Source: Pseudoclavibacter triregionum (GTDB taxonomy: Bacteria > Actinomycetota > Actinomycetes > Actinomycetales > Microbacteriaceae). From it: a stretch of 64,000 nt of DNA. Below the pieces are notes generated by a model. The model was not told the DNA's origin. It ran no database searches and saw nothing but the letters and a program-made list of their open reading frames with translations. Shown here piece after piece: positions 22,728 to 32,465 of the stretch. The position numbers and the translations under genes were made by a program. Position 1 is the stretch's first letter. The number at the start of each line of letters is the position of its first letter. Location of the stretch: assembly GCA_910822395.1 (NCBI GenBank), contig OU365335.1, forward strand, positions 2,046,001 to 2,110,000, written 5' to 3'.

Positions 22728-23473
22728 CCGAGCTGTGCGGCGGCGTCCTCGTCGAGGACGAGCAGGGTCTCGAGCCGGCCCGTCGCGGCGCCGAGCGGCG
22801 ACACCGCCGCGTCGTCCGAGCGGACGGCGAGGGCGACGGCGTCCGCCTTGCCCGAGCCCGTCACGACGGCCCACACGCGGTCGGCGGCGCGGATGGCGGC
22901 GAGCGAGAGGCTCACGCGCTCCGGCGGCGGCTTGGGGGAGTCGTCCACCGCGATGACCGCGGCGCGCTCCTCCTCGTGGCCCGCGCGGCCCGGGAAGAGC
23001 GAGGCGGTGTGGCCGTCGGGGCCCGCGCCGAGCAGGACGAGGTCGAGGCGGGGCATCCCGTCGTCGCCGGCGGGGAGCATCGTCGCGAGCTCGTGCGCGT
23101 ACGCGTCGGCCGCGCCGGCGAGGTCGGCGCCCTCGTCGCTCGCGAGGGCGGCGTGGAGGTGCTCGGGCGCGAAGCCGTGCGCCGAGCGCAGGGCGGCCGC
23201 GATCGGCGTCGCGTTCCGCTCGGGGTCGCCGCGCTCGAGGAAGCGCTCGTCGGCGAACCAGACGTGGAGGCGCGACCAGTCGAGCTCGGCGGCGTTCCCG
23301 GCCTCGACGATCGCGGGCACGACGGCGGTCGCGACGGAGCCGCCGCTCACGGCGACGTGCCACTCCGCGCGATCCGCGAGCTCGCTCTGCGCGAGGCTCA
23401 CGAAGCGGCGGGCGGCCTCGAGCGCGGCGAGGTCGGCGGTGAGGGCGACGACGAGGTCGCGCTCGGCGCTCAT
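22724..23473 (-). CDS. pgl: 6-phosphogluconolactonase
   Basis: 249 residues, DevB/SOL family. Hydrolyses 6-phosphogluconolactone in the oxidative pentose phosphate pathway. WHVAVSGGSVATAVVP near 38-53, LHVWFADERFLERGDPERN near 70-88, and the nucleotide-sugar-binding DLVLLGAGPDGHTASLFPG near 144-162 are diagnostic. Last gene of the pentose-phosphate operon; its ATG overlaps the opcA stop (ATGA). Confidence 0.96.
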   Translation of the reverse strand: MSAERDLVVALTADLAALEAARRFVSLAQSELADRAEWHVAVSGGSVATAVVPAIVEAGNAAELDWSRLHVWFADERFLERGDPERNATPIAAALRSAHGFAPEHLHAALASDEGADLAGAADAYAHELATMLPAGDDGMPRLDLVLLGAGPDGHTASLFPGRAGHEEERAAVIAVDDSPKPPPERVSLSLAAIRAADRVWAVVTGSGKADAVALAVRSDDAAVSPLGAATGRLETLLVLDEDAAAQLG

Positions 23474-24525
23474 GCGGGGGCCCCCTCGCCGCCGGCGATG
23501 GCCTGCGCGGCGAGGGTGCGGGCCTCGGCGCCGTGCTTCCGGTCGCGGTTGCCGTCGCGCACGAGCGGCACGCCCTCGCGGAGGACGCGGCCGAGAAAGC
23601 GGTCGGGCGCGAGCGAGCGGAGCTCCTCGCGGAGCACGCCCGAGAGGTCCGAGAGCGGCACGGCGACCTTCTGCGGGGGCAGGTCGGTCTGGAGCAGCTC
23701 GATGGTCTCGTCCGAGAGCCGGCGCAGGGCGACCTCGCCGCCGTCGCGGCGGAGGACGACGCTGAACAGGCCCGCGTGGAGCTCGCGCGCGGCTTCAGCG
23801 TCAGCGGGCAGCCCCGTGGAGGCGAACCACTCCTCCGCCTCGAGGTGGTCGAGCGAGACGGGCACGCGGAGGGCGAGGGCGAGCCATCCGGCCATGAGGA
23901 TCGACGTCGCGGTGCCGGCCCGGCCCGTGACGCGGGCCTCTCGGATCGCGTCGTAGGGCGGCTGGTCGAGCACCGAGGCGAGGAGGGCGCGCCAGGCCGT
24001 GAGGCGGGTCCAGGCCAGGTCGGAGTCGCCGGGGGAGAAGCCCTCCGCGAGGTTCGCGATGGCGCGGCTGCCGTCGGGCTCGCGGACGCAGTCGGTGATG
24101 CGCAGCTGGGCGATCCGGCCGAGCGGCTCGGCGGAGGGGCGCTCGACGGCCTCGGCCGTCCACCACGTCACGACGGGCGCGTCGGGCAGGAGCAGGCCCT
24201 GCACGAGCGTCTCGGGGTCGGCGGCGGCCTCGCCGGTCGCGCGGAGGCGGATGACCTCGCTCGCGCCCGCGTCGCCGCCCACGCGGATCTCCGCGTCGAG
24301 GCGGGCCTCGCCGGCCTCGGGGGCGCGCTCGAGCACGATGACGCGCATCGGGTGCTCCGAGCTCGCCTCGTTGGCGGCGGCGATGGCCGCCTCGTCGGTC
24401 TCGTCGCCGGTCACGATGAGGAGCGTGAGCACGCGGCCGAGGGCGACTGCGCCTCCCTCCTCGCGCACGGCGATGAGGCGCTTCGCGATCTCGGAGGTCG
24501 TCGTCGCGGGCAGGTCGATGATCAC
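23470..24525 (-). CDS. opcA: Glucose-6-phosphate dehydrogenase assembly protein OpcA
   Basis: 351 residues. OpcA is needed for active or redox-regulated glucose-6-phosphate dehydrogenase in cyanobacteria and actinobacteria. The N-terminus VIIDLPATTTSEIAKRLIAV is the standard OpcA start; further on HPMRVIVLERA, LLLPDAPVVTWWTAEAVERP and RITDCVREPDGS are conserved. The start is GTG at 24525, overlapping the zwf stop (GTGA), which fixes it better than any upstream ATG. Placed between zwf and pgl as in other actinobacteria. Confidence 0.95.
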   Translation of the reverse strand: MIIDLPATTTSEIAKRLIAVREEGGAVALGRVLTLLIVTGDETDEAAIAAANEASSEHPMRVIVLERAPEAGEARLDAEIRVGGDAGASEVIRLRATGEAAADPETLVQGLLLPDAPVVTWWTAEAVERPSAEPLGRIAQLRITDCVREPDGSRAIANLAEGFSPGDSDLAWTRLTAWRALLASVLDQPPYDAIREARVTGRAGTATSILMAGWLALALRVPVSLDHLEAEEWFASTGLPADAEAARELHAGLFSVVLRRDGGEVALRRLSDETIELLQTDLPPQKVAVPLSDLSGVLREELRSLAPDRFLGRVLREGVPLVRDGNRDRKHGAEARTLAAQAIAGGEGAPA

Positions 24526-26120
24526 GGGCGCCTCCAGACACGTCCATCGCGGGCGAGCAGCGCCGCGGCCGAGCTCGGGCCCCAGCTGCCGGGGGCGTAC
24601 TGCTCCGGGCGGCCGGCGGCGGCCCAGAACTCCTCGACCGGGTCGAGGATGCGCCACGAGAGCTCGACCTCCTCGTGGCGGGGGAAGAGCGGCGGGTCGC
24701 CGAGGAGGACGTCGAGGATGAGCCGCTCGTACGCCTCCGGGCTCGACTCGGTGAAGGCGTGGCCGTAGCCGAAGTCCATCGTCACGTCGCGGACCTGCAT
24801 GCCCGGGCCCGGCACCTTCGAGCCGAAGCGGAGGGTGACGCCCTCATCGGGCTGCACGCGGATGACGAGTGCGTTCGGCCCAAGCGAGGCGCGCTCCGAG
24901 GGGTCGAAGAGGTAGAGCGGCGCCTGCTTGAAGGTGATCGCGATCTCCGTGACGCGGCGGCCGAGGCGCTTGCCGGTGCGGAGGTAGAACGGGACGCCCA
25001 TCCAGCGGCGGGTGTCGATCTCGAGGCGGACGGCCGCGTAGGTCTCGGTCGTGGAGTTCGGGTCCATGCCCTCCTCCTCGAGGAAGCCGAGGACCTTCCG
25101 GCCGCCCTGCCAGCCGCCGGCGTACTGGCCGCGCGCGGTCGTCGTGGCGAGGTCGTCGCCGAGGCGGACGGCGGCGAGCACCTTCTCCTTCTCGGCGCGG
25201 AGGTCCTTCGCGCCGAAGGAGAGCGGCTCCTCCATAGCGGTGAGGGCGAGCAGCTGGAGGAGGTGGTTCTGGATGACGTCGCGGGCGGCGCCGACGCCGT
25301 CGTAGTAGCCGGCGCGGCCGCCGACGCCGATGTCCTCGGCCATCGTGATCTGGACGTGGTCGACCGAGTTCGCGTTCCAGAGCGGCTCGAACATGTGGTT
25401 CGCGAAGCGGACGGCGAGGAGGTTCTGCACCGTCTCCTTGCCGAGGTAGTGGTCGATGCGGAAGATCGAGTCCGGCTGGAAGACCGACTCGACGACCTCG
25501 TTGAGCTCGCGAGCCGAGGCGAGGTCGTGCCCGAAGGGCTTCTCGATGATCACGCGGCTCCAGGCGTCCTTCTTCGCCTCGGCGAGGCCCGATCGCTTGA
25601 GCTGCGCCGTCACCTCGGGGAAGGACTTCGGCGGGATCGACAGGTAGAAGGCGTGGTTGCCCCGCGTACCCTGCGCCTCGTCGAGCTCGCGGAGCACCTC
25701 GGCGAGCCGGTCGAAGGCGGCGTCCTCGTCGAAGTCGCCGCGCACGAAGCGCATGCCGTCGGCGAGCTGCTCCCACACCTCCTGCGAGAACTGGGTGCGG
25801 GCGTGCTGCTGGACCGACTCGAGCACGAAGGCGCGGAACTCGTCGTCGCTCCACTCGCGGCGGCCGAAGCCGACGAGGCCGAAGCTCGGCGAGAGGAGGC
25901 CGCGGTTCGCGAGGTCGTAGACGGCGGGGAGGAGCTTCTTGCGCGCGAGGTCGCCCGTGACGCCGAAGAACACCATCGTCGAGGGCCCGGCGATGCGCGT
26001 GAGGCGGCGGTCGTCGGGGGAGCGGAGCGGGTTCCGGCCCGGGCCGAGGGCGGCGTGCTGGAGCGGCTCGAGGCTCGGCGAGGTGGGGTGGGCCGGGGAG
26101 GGCCGTGCGGCGGGGGTCAT
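24522..26120 (-). CDS. zwf: Glucose-6-phosphate 1-dehydrogenase
   Basis: 532 residues. First step of the oxidative pentose phosphate pathway. NADP-binding VFFGVTGDLARKKLLPAVYDL near 50-70, VIIEKPFGHDL near 190, and the substrate-binding RIDHYLGKETVQNLLAVRFAN near 220-240 with the catalytic His region. The N-terminal 40 residues are not conserved (Pro/Ala-rich), so the true start could be a little further in. Downstream it overlaps opcA by 4 bases; upstream a 12-bp hairpin separates it from pgi. Confidence 0.97.
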   Translation of the reverse strand: MTPAARPSPAHPTSPSLEPLQHAALGPGRNPLRSPDDRRLTRIAGPSTMVFFGVTGDLARKKLLPAVYDLANRGLLSPSFGLVGFGRREWSDDEFRAFVLESVQQHARTQFSQEVWEQLADGMRFVRGDFDEDAAFDRLAEVLRELDEAQGTRGNHAFYLSIPPKSFPEVTAQLKRSGLAEAKKDAWSRVIIEKPFGHDLASARELNEVVESVFQPDSIFRIDHYLGKETVQNLLAVRFANHMFEPLWNANSVDHVQITMAEDIGVGGRAGYYDGVGAARDVIQNHLLQLLALTAMEEPLSFGAKDLRAEKEKVLAAVRLGDDLATTTARGQYAGGWQGGRKVLGFLEEEGMDPNSTTETYAAVRLEIDTRRWMGVPFYLRTGKRLGRRVTEIAITFKQAPLYLFDPSERASLGPNALVIRVQPDEGVTLRFGSKVPGPGMQVRDVTMDFGYGHAFTESSPEAYERLILDVLLGDPPLFPRHEEVELSWRILDPVEEFWAAAGRPEQYAPGSWGPSSAAALLARDGRVWRRP

Positions 26121-26146
26121 GCGGTGCTCGCTTCCGCGCGAGAAGG

Positions 26147-26174
26147 GGGGCCCGGGCGCATCCGCCCGGGCCCC
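26147..26174 (-). terminator. Strong 12-bp hairpin between pgi and zwf
   Basis: GGGGCCCGGGCG (26147-26158) and CGCCCGGGCCCC (26163-26174) form a perfect stem with a 4-base loop inside what is otherwise one operon. No T-tract follows. It may reduce or attenuate read-through from pgi into zwf, or act as an RNA stability element. Confidence 0.55.
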
Positions 26175-26183
26175 GTTCGCGCG

Positions 26184-27785
26184 CTAGATGGCGGACAGGA
26201 GGTCGCGCAGCGTGGCCGCGCCGCGCTCGGGCTCGGTGAGCTCGAGCTGGAGGACGGGCCGGCCGTGGCCTTCGAGGACGGAGCGGTCGCCGTCGGCCTG
26301 CGCCCGGATGAGCGTGCCGAAGGTGAACGGGCGCTCCGGGATCTCGAGATCCTCGGCCTCGCGCGAGGTGATCTGGAGGAACACGCCGACCGCCGGGCCG
26401 CCCTTGTGGAACTGGCCGGTCGAGTGGAGGAAGCGCGGCCCCCAGCCGAAGGCGACGGGCCGGCGGGCCCGGTGCGCCACGAGGTCGCGGAGCTCCGCGA
26501 GCTCGCCGAGGCGCGTGCGGTCGACATACGCCTGGATGGCGACGTAGCCTCCCTCCGGGAGCTGCGCGAGGAGCGCGTCGAGGGCGCCCGAGACCGTGCT
26601 CTGGCCGTCCACGACGACGCCGGTGCCGCGCGCCTCGACGCCCTGCTCGGCGAAGGCGGCGGGCGCCTGCTCCGGCATCGCGTCGAGGAGGCCGCGGGCG
26701 GCGACCTTCGCCGACTCGACGTCGGGCTGGTCGTAGGGGTTGATGCCGAGGAGGCGGCCGGCGACGGCCGTCGCGACCTCCCAGAGGAGGAACTGCGCGC
26801 CGAGCGGGCCGGAGACGGCGATCTCGTCGCCGAGGGCCTGCGTCTCGGCGGCGTCGGCGACGACGCGGACGAGCTGGAGGTCCGGGATCGGCGCGCCGAC
26901 CTCGGGCGAGTCGTCGTCGAGGACGACCGGGAGGATGCCCGTGCCCTCCTTGCCGGTCGACTCCGCGATGAGCTGCTCGGCCCAGTCGCCGAAGCCGACG
27001 ATCGAGGTGCCCTCGGAGAGCACGCCGAGGTAGGTGGCGCGCGGGTCGCGGGCGGCCATGGCGGCGCCGAGCACGAGGCCCGGGTTCGTCTCGCCATCCG
27101 CGGCGAGCTCGCCCGCGACCGAGGCGGCGTCGTCGAGGAGCTTCGCGATGTCGACGCCAGCGAGACCGGACGGCACGAGGCCGAAGGCCGTGAGCGCCGA
27201 GAAGCGGCCGCCCACCGAGGGGTCGGCGAGGAAGACGCGGTGGCCGGCCTCCTTCGAGGCGGCCTCCATCGGCGAGCCCGGGTCGGTGACGACGATGATG
27301 CGGCCGGCCGGGTCGATGCCCGCGGCGCGGAAGGCGGCGACGAAGGCGCGGCGCTGCGAGTCGGTCTCGATCGTCGAGCCCGACTTCGAGGAGACGACGA
27401 CCGCCGTGGCCTCGAGGCGCTCGGAGATCGCGGCGCGCAGCTGGGCGGGATCCGTCGTGTCGACGATGACGAGCTCGACGCCCTCGGTGCGCGCGATGAC
27501 CTCGGGCGCGAGCGAGGAGCCGCCCATGCCGCAGAGGACGATGCGGTCGACGCCCTCGGCGCGGAGCTCGTCGCGGAGGGCGAGGATCGGCTCGACGAGC
27601 GGGCGCGAGACCTCGTGCGCCTTCGTCCAGCCGAGGCGCTTCGAGGACTCGTCCTCGGCGGCCGGGCCCCAGAGCGTCGCGTCGCCCGAGAAGAGGCGCG
27701 AGGCGAAGCGATCCTCGACGAGCTGCGGGAGCGCGCGCTCGACGGCGTCGCTCGCGGCGCCTGCGGTGCTCACGGTGATGGTCAT
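26184..27785 (-). CDS. pgi: Glucose-6-phosphate isomerase
   Basis: 533 residues. Interconverts glucose-6-phosphate and fructose-6-phosphate. SIS-type sugar isomerase motifs: [16 protein letters not shown] near 87-102, [15 protein letters not shown] near 134-148, [17 protein letters not shown] near 190-206, and the C-terminal [18 protein letters not shown]. It belongs to the diverged form found in Micrococcales rather than the E. coli form (which has a different C-terminal signature). Start ATG overlaps the tal stop (ATGA). Its presence links this operon to glycolysis. Confidence 0.94.
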   Translation of the reverse strand: MTITVSTAGAASDAVERALPQLVEDRFASRLFSGDATLWGPAAEDESSKRLGWTKAHEVSRPLVEPILALRDELRAEGVDRIVLCGMGGSSLAPEVIARTEGVELVIVDTTDPAQLRAAISERLEATAVVVSSKSGSTIETDSQRRAFVAAFRAAGIDPAGRIIVVTDPGSPMEAASKEAGHRVFLADPSVGGRFSALTAFGLVPSGLAGVDIAKLLDDAASVAGELAADGETNPGLVLGAAMAARDPRATYLGVLSEGTSIVGFGDWAEQLIAESTGKEGTGILPVVLDDDSPEVGAPIPDLQLVRVVADAAETQALGDEIAVSGPLGAQFLLWEVATAVAGRLLGINPYDQPDVESAKVAARGLLDAMPEQAPAAFAEQGVEARGTGVVVDGQSTVSGALDALLAQLPEGGYVAIQAYVDRTRLGELAELRDLVAHRARRPVAFGWGPRFLHSTGQFHKGGPAVGVFLQITSREAEDLEIPERPFTFGTLIRAQADGDRSVLEGHGRPVLQLELTEPERGAATLRDLLSAI

Positions 27786-28924
27786 GCGGTGGCCTCCTTC
27801 GCCGCCTCGAGCTGGCCCGCGACGGTCGCGCGCAGCTCGTCCCAGGACGCGAGGAACTTCTCGACGCCCTCTCGCTCGAGCTTGTCGGTCACCTCGGCGT
27901 AGTCGATGCCGAGCGAGGCGACCGCGTCGAGCGTGGCGTTCGCCTCGTGGTACGTGCCGGCGATCGCGTCGCCGTGGACCTCGCCGTGGTCGGCGAGCGC
28001 CTCGAGCGTGGGCTCGGGCATCGTGTTCACCGTGTGCGGGGCCGCGAGCTCGGTGACGTAGAGGGTGTCGGGGAGGGACTTGTCCTTGACGCCGGTCGAG
28101 GCCCAGAGCGGGCGCTGCGGGTGCGCGCCCTCGGCGAGGAGGAGCTTCGCCCGCTCGGAGGCGAAGGAGGTCTCGAAGACGTCGTAGGCGAGGCGCGCGT
28201 TCGCGAGCGCGGCCTTCGAGCGGACGGCCTTCGCCTCGTCGGTGCCGATCGCGTCCAGGCGGGCGTCGATCTCCGTGTCGACGCGGGAGACGAAGAACGA
28301 GGCGACCGAACGGATCGTCGAGAGGTCGCGGCCGGCCTCGCGCGCGCGCTCGAGGCCCGTGAGGTACGCGTTCACGACCTCGCGGTAGCGGCCGAGGCTG
28401 AAGATGAGCGTGACGTTCACGCTGATGCCCTCGGCGATGGCGTCCGCGATGGCCGGGAGCCCCTCGGGCGTCGCGGGAATCTTCACCATGACGTTCGGGC
28501 GGTCGACGTCCTTCCAGAGCCGGCGGGCCTCCTCGATCGTCGCGGCCGAGTCGGCGGCGAGCGCGGGGGAGACCTCGATCGAGACGCGGCCGTCCTCGCC
28601 GCCCGTGCGCTCGTAGACGGGCATCATGACGTCGCAGGCGCGGCGGACGTCCTCGGTCGTGAGGGCGTGGATCGCCTCCTCGACGCTCGCGTCCGCCTGG
28701 GCGAGGGGCTTGAGCTGCTCGGCGTAGGCCTCGCCGTTCGCGAGGGCCTTCGCGAAGATCGTCGGGTTCGTCGTGACGCCGACGACGTCGCGCTCGGCGA
28801 TGAGGCGCTCGAGCGAGCCCGAGTCGAGCCGCTCGCGCGAAAGGTCGTCGAGCCAGATGCTCACGCCCTGGGCCGAGAGCGCGGCGGTGGGCGTCTGCGC
28901 GGCGCCGTCCTGCTGGGTGGTCAT
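27782..28924 (-). CDS. tal: Transaldolase
   Basis: 380 residues, the longer transaldolase type of actinobacteria. Transfers a dihydroxyacetone unit between sugar phosphates. [14 protein letters not shown] near 49-62, [13 protein letters not shown], the Schiff-base lysine in [13 protein letters not shown] near 142-154, [14 protein letters not shown] near 170-183, [15 protein letters not shown], and [20 protein letters not shown] near the C-terminus. RBS AAGGAGCG is directly upstream. The 76-base tkt-tal gap carries several CGGATG repeats on the plus strand. Confidence 0.96.
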   Translation of the reverse strand: MTTQQDGAAQTPTAALSAQGVSIWLDDLSRERLDSGSLERLIAERDVVGVTTNPTIFAKALANGEAYAEQLKPLAQADASVEEAIHALTTEDVRRACDVMMPVYERTGGEDGRVSIEVSPALAADSAATIEEARRLWKDVDRPNVMVKIPATPEGLPAIADAIAEGISVNVTLIFSLGRYREVVNAYLTGLERAREAGRDLSTIRSVASFFVSRVDTEIDARLDAIGTDEAKAVRSKAALANARLAYDVFETSFASERAKLLLAEGAHPQRPLWASTGVKDKSLPDTLYVTELAAPHTVNTMPEPTLEALADHGEVHGDAIAGTYHEANATLDAVASLGIDYAEVTDKLEREGVEKFLASWDELRATVAGQLEAAKEATA

Positions 28925-29000
28925 GTCGCTCCTTGCTCGTGCCGGATGGCCGGATGCGGATGTCGTTCGGATGCTGATGCGGGCGGGAGCCGCCTCGCCG

Positions 29001-31145
29001 CTACTGCGCGGCGAGCGACTCGCGGGCCGCGCGCACGACGGTCTCGGGGACCATGCCGTACTCGCGGTAGAGGACGTCGCCGTCGGCGGAGGCGCCGAAG
29101 GTCTCGATCGAGACCGAGCGGCCGCGGTCGCCGACGAAGCGGCGCCAGCCCATGGCGATGCCGGCCTCGACGCTCACGCGGGCCGTGACCGAGGAGGGGA
29201 GCACCGACTCGCGGTAGGCCTCGTCCTGCTCGTCGAACCACTCGACGCACGGCATCGAGACGACGCGCGTCGGCGTGCCCTCGGCCTGGAGCGTCTCGCG
29301 GGCGGCGAGCGCGATCTCGACCTCGGAGCCCGTCGCGATGAGGATGACCTCCGGCTGACCGCCCTTCGCCTCGGCGAGCACGTAGCCGCCCTTCGCGAGG
29401 CCCTGGGCAGAGCCGAGCTCGGACTCCGTCGCCTCGCCCGCGCCGCGCTCGAGGACGGGGAGGTCCTGGCGCGAGAGCACGAGGCCGACGGGGCCGAAGT
29501 GGCGCTTGAGCGTCTCCATCCACGCGACGGCCGTCTCGGGGCCGTCGGCGGGGCGGACGACCGCGAGGTTCGGGATCGCGCGCAGCGCCGTGAGGGTCTC
29601 GATGGGCTGGTGCGTCGGGCCGTCGCCGCCGAGGGCGATCGAGTCGTGCGTCCACACGAAGATCGTCGGTACGTTCATGAGCGCCGCGAGGCGGACGGCC
29701 GGGCGCATGTAGTCGCTGAAGATGAGGAAGGTGCCGCCGAAGGCGCGCGTGCGGCCGTGGAGGCCGATGCCGTTGAGGATCGACCCCATGGCGTGCTCGC
29801 GGATGCCGAAGTGGAGCACGCGGCCGTAGCGGTCCGCCGTCCAGCTGCTCGTCGAGCGCTCCGCCGGCGCGAAGGAGGGCGCGGGGGAGATCGTCGTGTT
29901 GTTCGAGCCGGCGAGGTCGGCCGAGCCGCCCCAGAGCTCGGGGAGCTTCGGCGCGAGGGCGTTGATGACCTGCCCGGAGGCCTTGCGAGTCGAGACCTTG
30001 GCGACGCCTTCGAAGGTGGGGAGCGCGTCCTCGAGGCCCTCGGGCAGCTCGCCGGCCTCGACGCGGTCGAGGAGCGCCGCGCGCTCGGGGTTCGCCGCGC
30101 GCCACGCCTCGTAGCGCTCGTCCCAGGCCGCGCGGGCGGCCTTCGCGCGGTCGCCGAGGGAGCGCGTGTGCGCGAGCACGTCCTCCGGCACCTCGAAGGT
30201 CTTCTCGGGGTCGAAGCCGAGGATCTCCTTGACCTTGCCGAGCTCCTCCGCGCCGAGCGCGGCGCCGTGGATGCCGCCCGTGTTCTGCTTCGTCGGTGCG
30301 GGCCAGCCGATGATCGTCTTCAGGATGATGAGCGAGGGGCGCGTCGTCTCCTCCTCGGCGCGGACGGTCGCGGCGTGGAGCGCCTCGACGTCCTCGACGT
30401 ACTCGCCGCCGGCCTTCCAGTCGACCGTCTGGACGTGCCATCCGTACGACTCGTAGCGCGCGGCGACGTCCTCGGAGAAGGCGATGTCGGTGTCGTCCTC
30501 GATCGAGATCTGGTTCGAGTCGTAGAAGACGACGAGATTGCCGAGCTCCTGGAGGCCCGCGAGCGAGGAGGCCTCGCTCGTCACGCCCTCCTGGAGGTCG
30601 CCGTCGCCCGCGATGACGTAGACGCGGTGGTCGAAGGGGCTCTCGCCGGCCGGGGCCTCGGGGTCGAAGAGGCCGCGCTCGAAGCGGGCGGCGTAGGCCA
30701 TGCCGACCGCGGAGGCGAGGCCCTGGCCGAGCGGGCCCGTCGTGATCTCGACATGGTCGGTGTGGTGGTACTCGGGGTGGCCCGGCGTCTTCGAGCCCCA
30801 CTGGCGGAGCTGCCTGAGGTCGTCGAGCTCGAGGCCGAAGCCGCCGAGGTAGAGCTGGCAGTACTGCGTGAGGGAGGAGTGGCCCACCGAGAGCACGAAG
30901 CGGTCGCGGCCGAGCCACTTCGGGTCCTGCGGGTCGAGGCGCATGACCTTCTGGTAGAGCATCGTCGCGAGCGGGGCGAGGCTCATCGCCGTGCCGGGGT
31001 GGCCGCCCTTGGCCTGCTCGACGGCGTCGGCCGCGAGGACGCGCACGGTGTCGGCGGCGCGCCGATCGAGCTCCGTCCACTCGAACGCGGCGGCGTCCGC
31101 GCCGCCCTCCGGTCGGGTTCCCTCGGCCTGCTCGCGAGCGTCCAT
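29001..31145 (-). CDS. tkt: Transketolase
   Basis: 714 residues. Thiamine-diphosphate enzyme of the non-oxidative pentose phosphate pathway. [19 protein letters not shown] near 47-65, [18 protein letters not shown] near 90-107, [25 protein letters not shown] near 124-148, the ThDP motif [16 protein letters not shown]...[14 protein letters not shown] near 175-212, [17 protein letters not shown] near 498-514. First gene of the minus-strand operon; SD GAGGAAGAAGG lies before the ATG and a -10 box at 31198-31193. Confidence 0.98.
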   Translation of the reverse strand: MDAREQAEGTRPEGGADAAAFEWTELDRRAADTVRVLAADAVEQAKGGHPGTAMSLAPLATMLYQKVMRLDPQDPKWLGRDRFVLSVGHSSLTQYCQLYLGGFGLELDDLRQLRQWGSKTPGHPEYHHTDHVEITTGPLGQGLASAVGMAYAARFERGLFDPEAPAGESPFDHRVYVIAGDGDLQEGVTSEASSLAGLQELGNLVVFYDSNQISIEDDTDIAFSEDVAARYESYGWHVQTVDWKAGGEYVEDVEALHAATVRAEEETTRPSLIILKTIIGWPAPTKQNTGGIHGAALGAEELGKVKEILGFDPEKTFEVPEDVLAHTRSLGDRAKAARAAWDERYEAWRAANPERAALLDRVEAGELPEGLEDALPTFEGVAKVSTRKASGQVINALAPKLPELWGGSADLAGSNNTTISPAPSFAPAERSTSSWTADRYGRVLHFGIREHAMGSILNGIGLHGRTRAFGGTFLIFSDYMRPAVRLAALMNVPTIFVWTHDSIALGGDGPTHQPIETLTALRAIPNLAVVRPADGPETAVAWMETLKRHFGPVGLVLSRQDLPVLERGAGEATESELGSAQGLAKGGYVLAEAKGGQPEVILIATGSEVEIALAARETLQAEGTPTRVVSMPCVEWFDEQDEAYRESVLPSSVTARVSVEAGIAMGWRRFVGDRGRSVSIETFGASADGDVLYREYGMVPETVVRAARESLAAQ

Positions 31146-31192
31146 GCCGCACCTTCTTCCTCGTGGAGTTCAGGGCTCTTCGCCAAGCCCCA

Positions 31193-31198
31193 ACCCTA
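31193..31198 (-). promoter_or_regulatory. -10 element of the tkt operon
   Basis: Read on the minus strand: TAGGGT, giving a start near 31186 and a leader of about 41 bases with a strong Shine-Dalgarno sequence. Confidence 0.45.
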
Positions 31199-31240
31199 GC
31201 GGGGACCGCCGACGAAGCCGCCGTGAACGGGGCCGTGAAC

Positions 31241-31246
31241 TACACT
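31241..31246 (+). promoter_or_regulatory. -10 element of ctaB with phased TGAAC repeats
   Basis: TACACT would start transcription near 31253, 27 bases before ctaB. TGAAC occurs at 31224, 31236 and 31247, spaced 12 and 11 bases (about one helical turn), two of them inside the longer repeat GCCGTGAAC (31220-31228, 31232-31240). These flank the -10 box and could be a regulator site. Confidence 0.45.
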
Positions 31247-31279
31247 TGAACGCAGTCTGCCGATCGTCCGAGGAAGTCC

Positions 31280-32236
31280 ATGACCCTGCCAGTCGAAGCG
31301 CCCGCCGAGCCCGGAGCCGCCGCCGCCCCAGAGGCGCGTCCCTCCCGCGACCCGATGCGGAAGCTCAAGGCCTACGTCGCGCTCACGAAGCCGCGCATCA
31401 TCGAGCTCCTCCTCATCACGACGGCCCCGACGATGTTCCTCGCGGCGCACGGCATGCCGAACCTCTGGCTCGTGCTCGGCGTCCTCTTCGGCGGCGCGCT
31501 CTCGGCCGGCTCCGCGAACGTCTTCAACTGCTACCTCGACCGCGACATCGACCGGCTCATGAAGCGCACGGCGAAGCGCCCGCTCGTGACCGGCGAGGTG
31601 AGCGACCGCGAGGCCCTCGCGCTCGCGTGGACGCTCGGCGTCGTCTCGACCGTCGTGCTCTGGCTCGTCGCGAACCCGCTCACGGCGGCGCTCTCGGTGG
31701 CGGCGATCCTGCTCTACGTCGTCTTCTACACGATGCTGCTCAAGCGCCGCACCGAGCAGAACATCGTCTGGGGCGGCATCGCGGGCTGCATGCCGGTGCT
31801 CATCGGCTGGGCGGGCGTCACAAACTCGCTCGCGTGGGAGCCGGTCATCCTCTTCACGGTCATCTTCCTCTGGACGCCGGCCCACTACTGGCCGCTCTCG
31901 GTGAAGTACCGCGACGACTACGAGCGCGCCTCCGTGCCGATGCTCTCGGTGACCGAGGGCGAGATGTCGGTCTCGCTGCAGACGGTGCTCTACGCGTGGG
32001 CGACCGTCGCGTGCTCGCTCCTGCTCGTGCCGGTCGGCGGGATGGGCTGGATCTACACGATCACCGCCCTCGCCGCCGGCGCCTGGTTCGTGTGGGAGAG
32101 CCACGTGCTCTACCACCGCACGGTGCGCGACGGATCGGGGAAGCCGATGAAGGTCTTCCACCTCTCGATCACGTACCTCACGCTCGTCTTCCTCGCGGTC
32201 GGCGTCGACCCGCTCGTCCACCTGCCGCTCTCCTAG
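31280..32236 (+). CDS. ctaB: Protoheme IX farnesyltransferase (heme O synthase)
   Basis: 318 residues, UbiA-type prenyltransferase with about nine membrane helices after a 30-residue polar N-terminus. Adds the farnesyl chain to heme b, giving heme O for cytochrome oxidase. The Asp-rich active-site motif [20 protein letters not shown] is at about 79-98; [17 protein letters not shown] near 152-168; a second Asp-containing loop [15 protein letters not shown] near 212-226. GAGGAAG precedes the ATG. It is divergent from tkt, as in Mycobacterium, and functionally partners ctaA below. Confidence 0.97.
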   Translation: MTLPVEAPAEPGAAAAPEARPSRDPMRKLKAYVALTKPRIIELLLITTAPTMFLAAHGMPNLWLVLGVLFGGALSAGSANVFNCYLDRDIDRLMKRTAKRPLVTGEVSDREALALAWTLGVVSTVVLWLVANPLTAALSVAAILLYVVFYTMLLKRRTEQNIVWGGIAGCMPVLIGWAGVTNSLAWEPVILFTVIFLWTPAHYWPLSVKYRDDYERASVPMLSVTEGEMSVSLQTVLYAWATVACSLLLVPVGGMGWIYTITALAAGAWFVWESHVLYHRTVRDGSGKPMKVFHLSITYLTLVFLAVGVDPLVHLPLS

Positions 32237-32266
32237 AGCGCGCGCTTCAGCTCGCGGGTTCCGCCC

Positions 32267-32282
32267 CAGGTGTCCTCACCTG
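32267..32282. repeat. Small hairpin after ctaB
   Basis: CAGGTG-TCCT-CACCTG forms a 6-bp stem with a 4-base loop 30 bases after the ctaB stop; GGTGTCC/GGACACC just around it offers an alternative pairing. Possible bidirectional terminator between ctaB and the convergent pyruvate-kinase-like gene. Confidence 0.35.
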
Positions 32283-32336
32283 CAGCGGACACCGCGACCT
32301 GAGGCGCGTCCGGGCCTGTCTGCGGCGCCCGGCCCT

Positions 32337-32407
32337 TCCCAGAAATTCGCGTAGGTGATCGGTGACGCGCTCTGCGGGTCCGCTGCGTCCATGGCGAATT
32401 TCTGGGA
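32337..32407. repeat. 14-bp perfect inverted repeat with 43-base spacer
   Basis: TCCCAGAAATTCGC (32337-32350) and its exact complement (32394-32407) bracket 43 bases. The arms contain AT-rich AGAAATT, unusual for this sequence. It fills the middle of the 229-base gap between the convergent ctaB and pyruvate-kinase-like genes, where I see no coding sequence. It might be a miniature element remnant, a protein binding site or a long-loop terminator. Confidence 0.85.
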
Positions 32408-32465
32408 CGCTCGGCGCTGAGACCAGCGTCCCGAACGTGGCTGCTGAGGCGACCGCCGCGTGCGC

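Noticed and set aside
32237-32465. tRNA gene or small ORF in the gap after ctaB.
   Set aside because: No T-loop GTTCRANNC or cloverleaf could be drawn, and the open frames are short shadows without conserved features.
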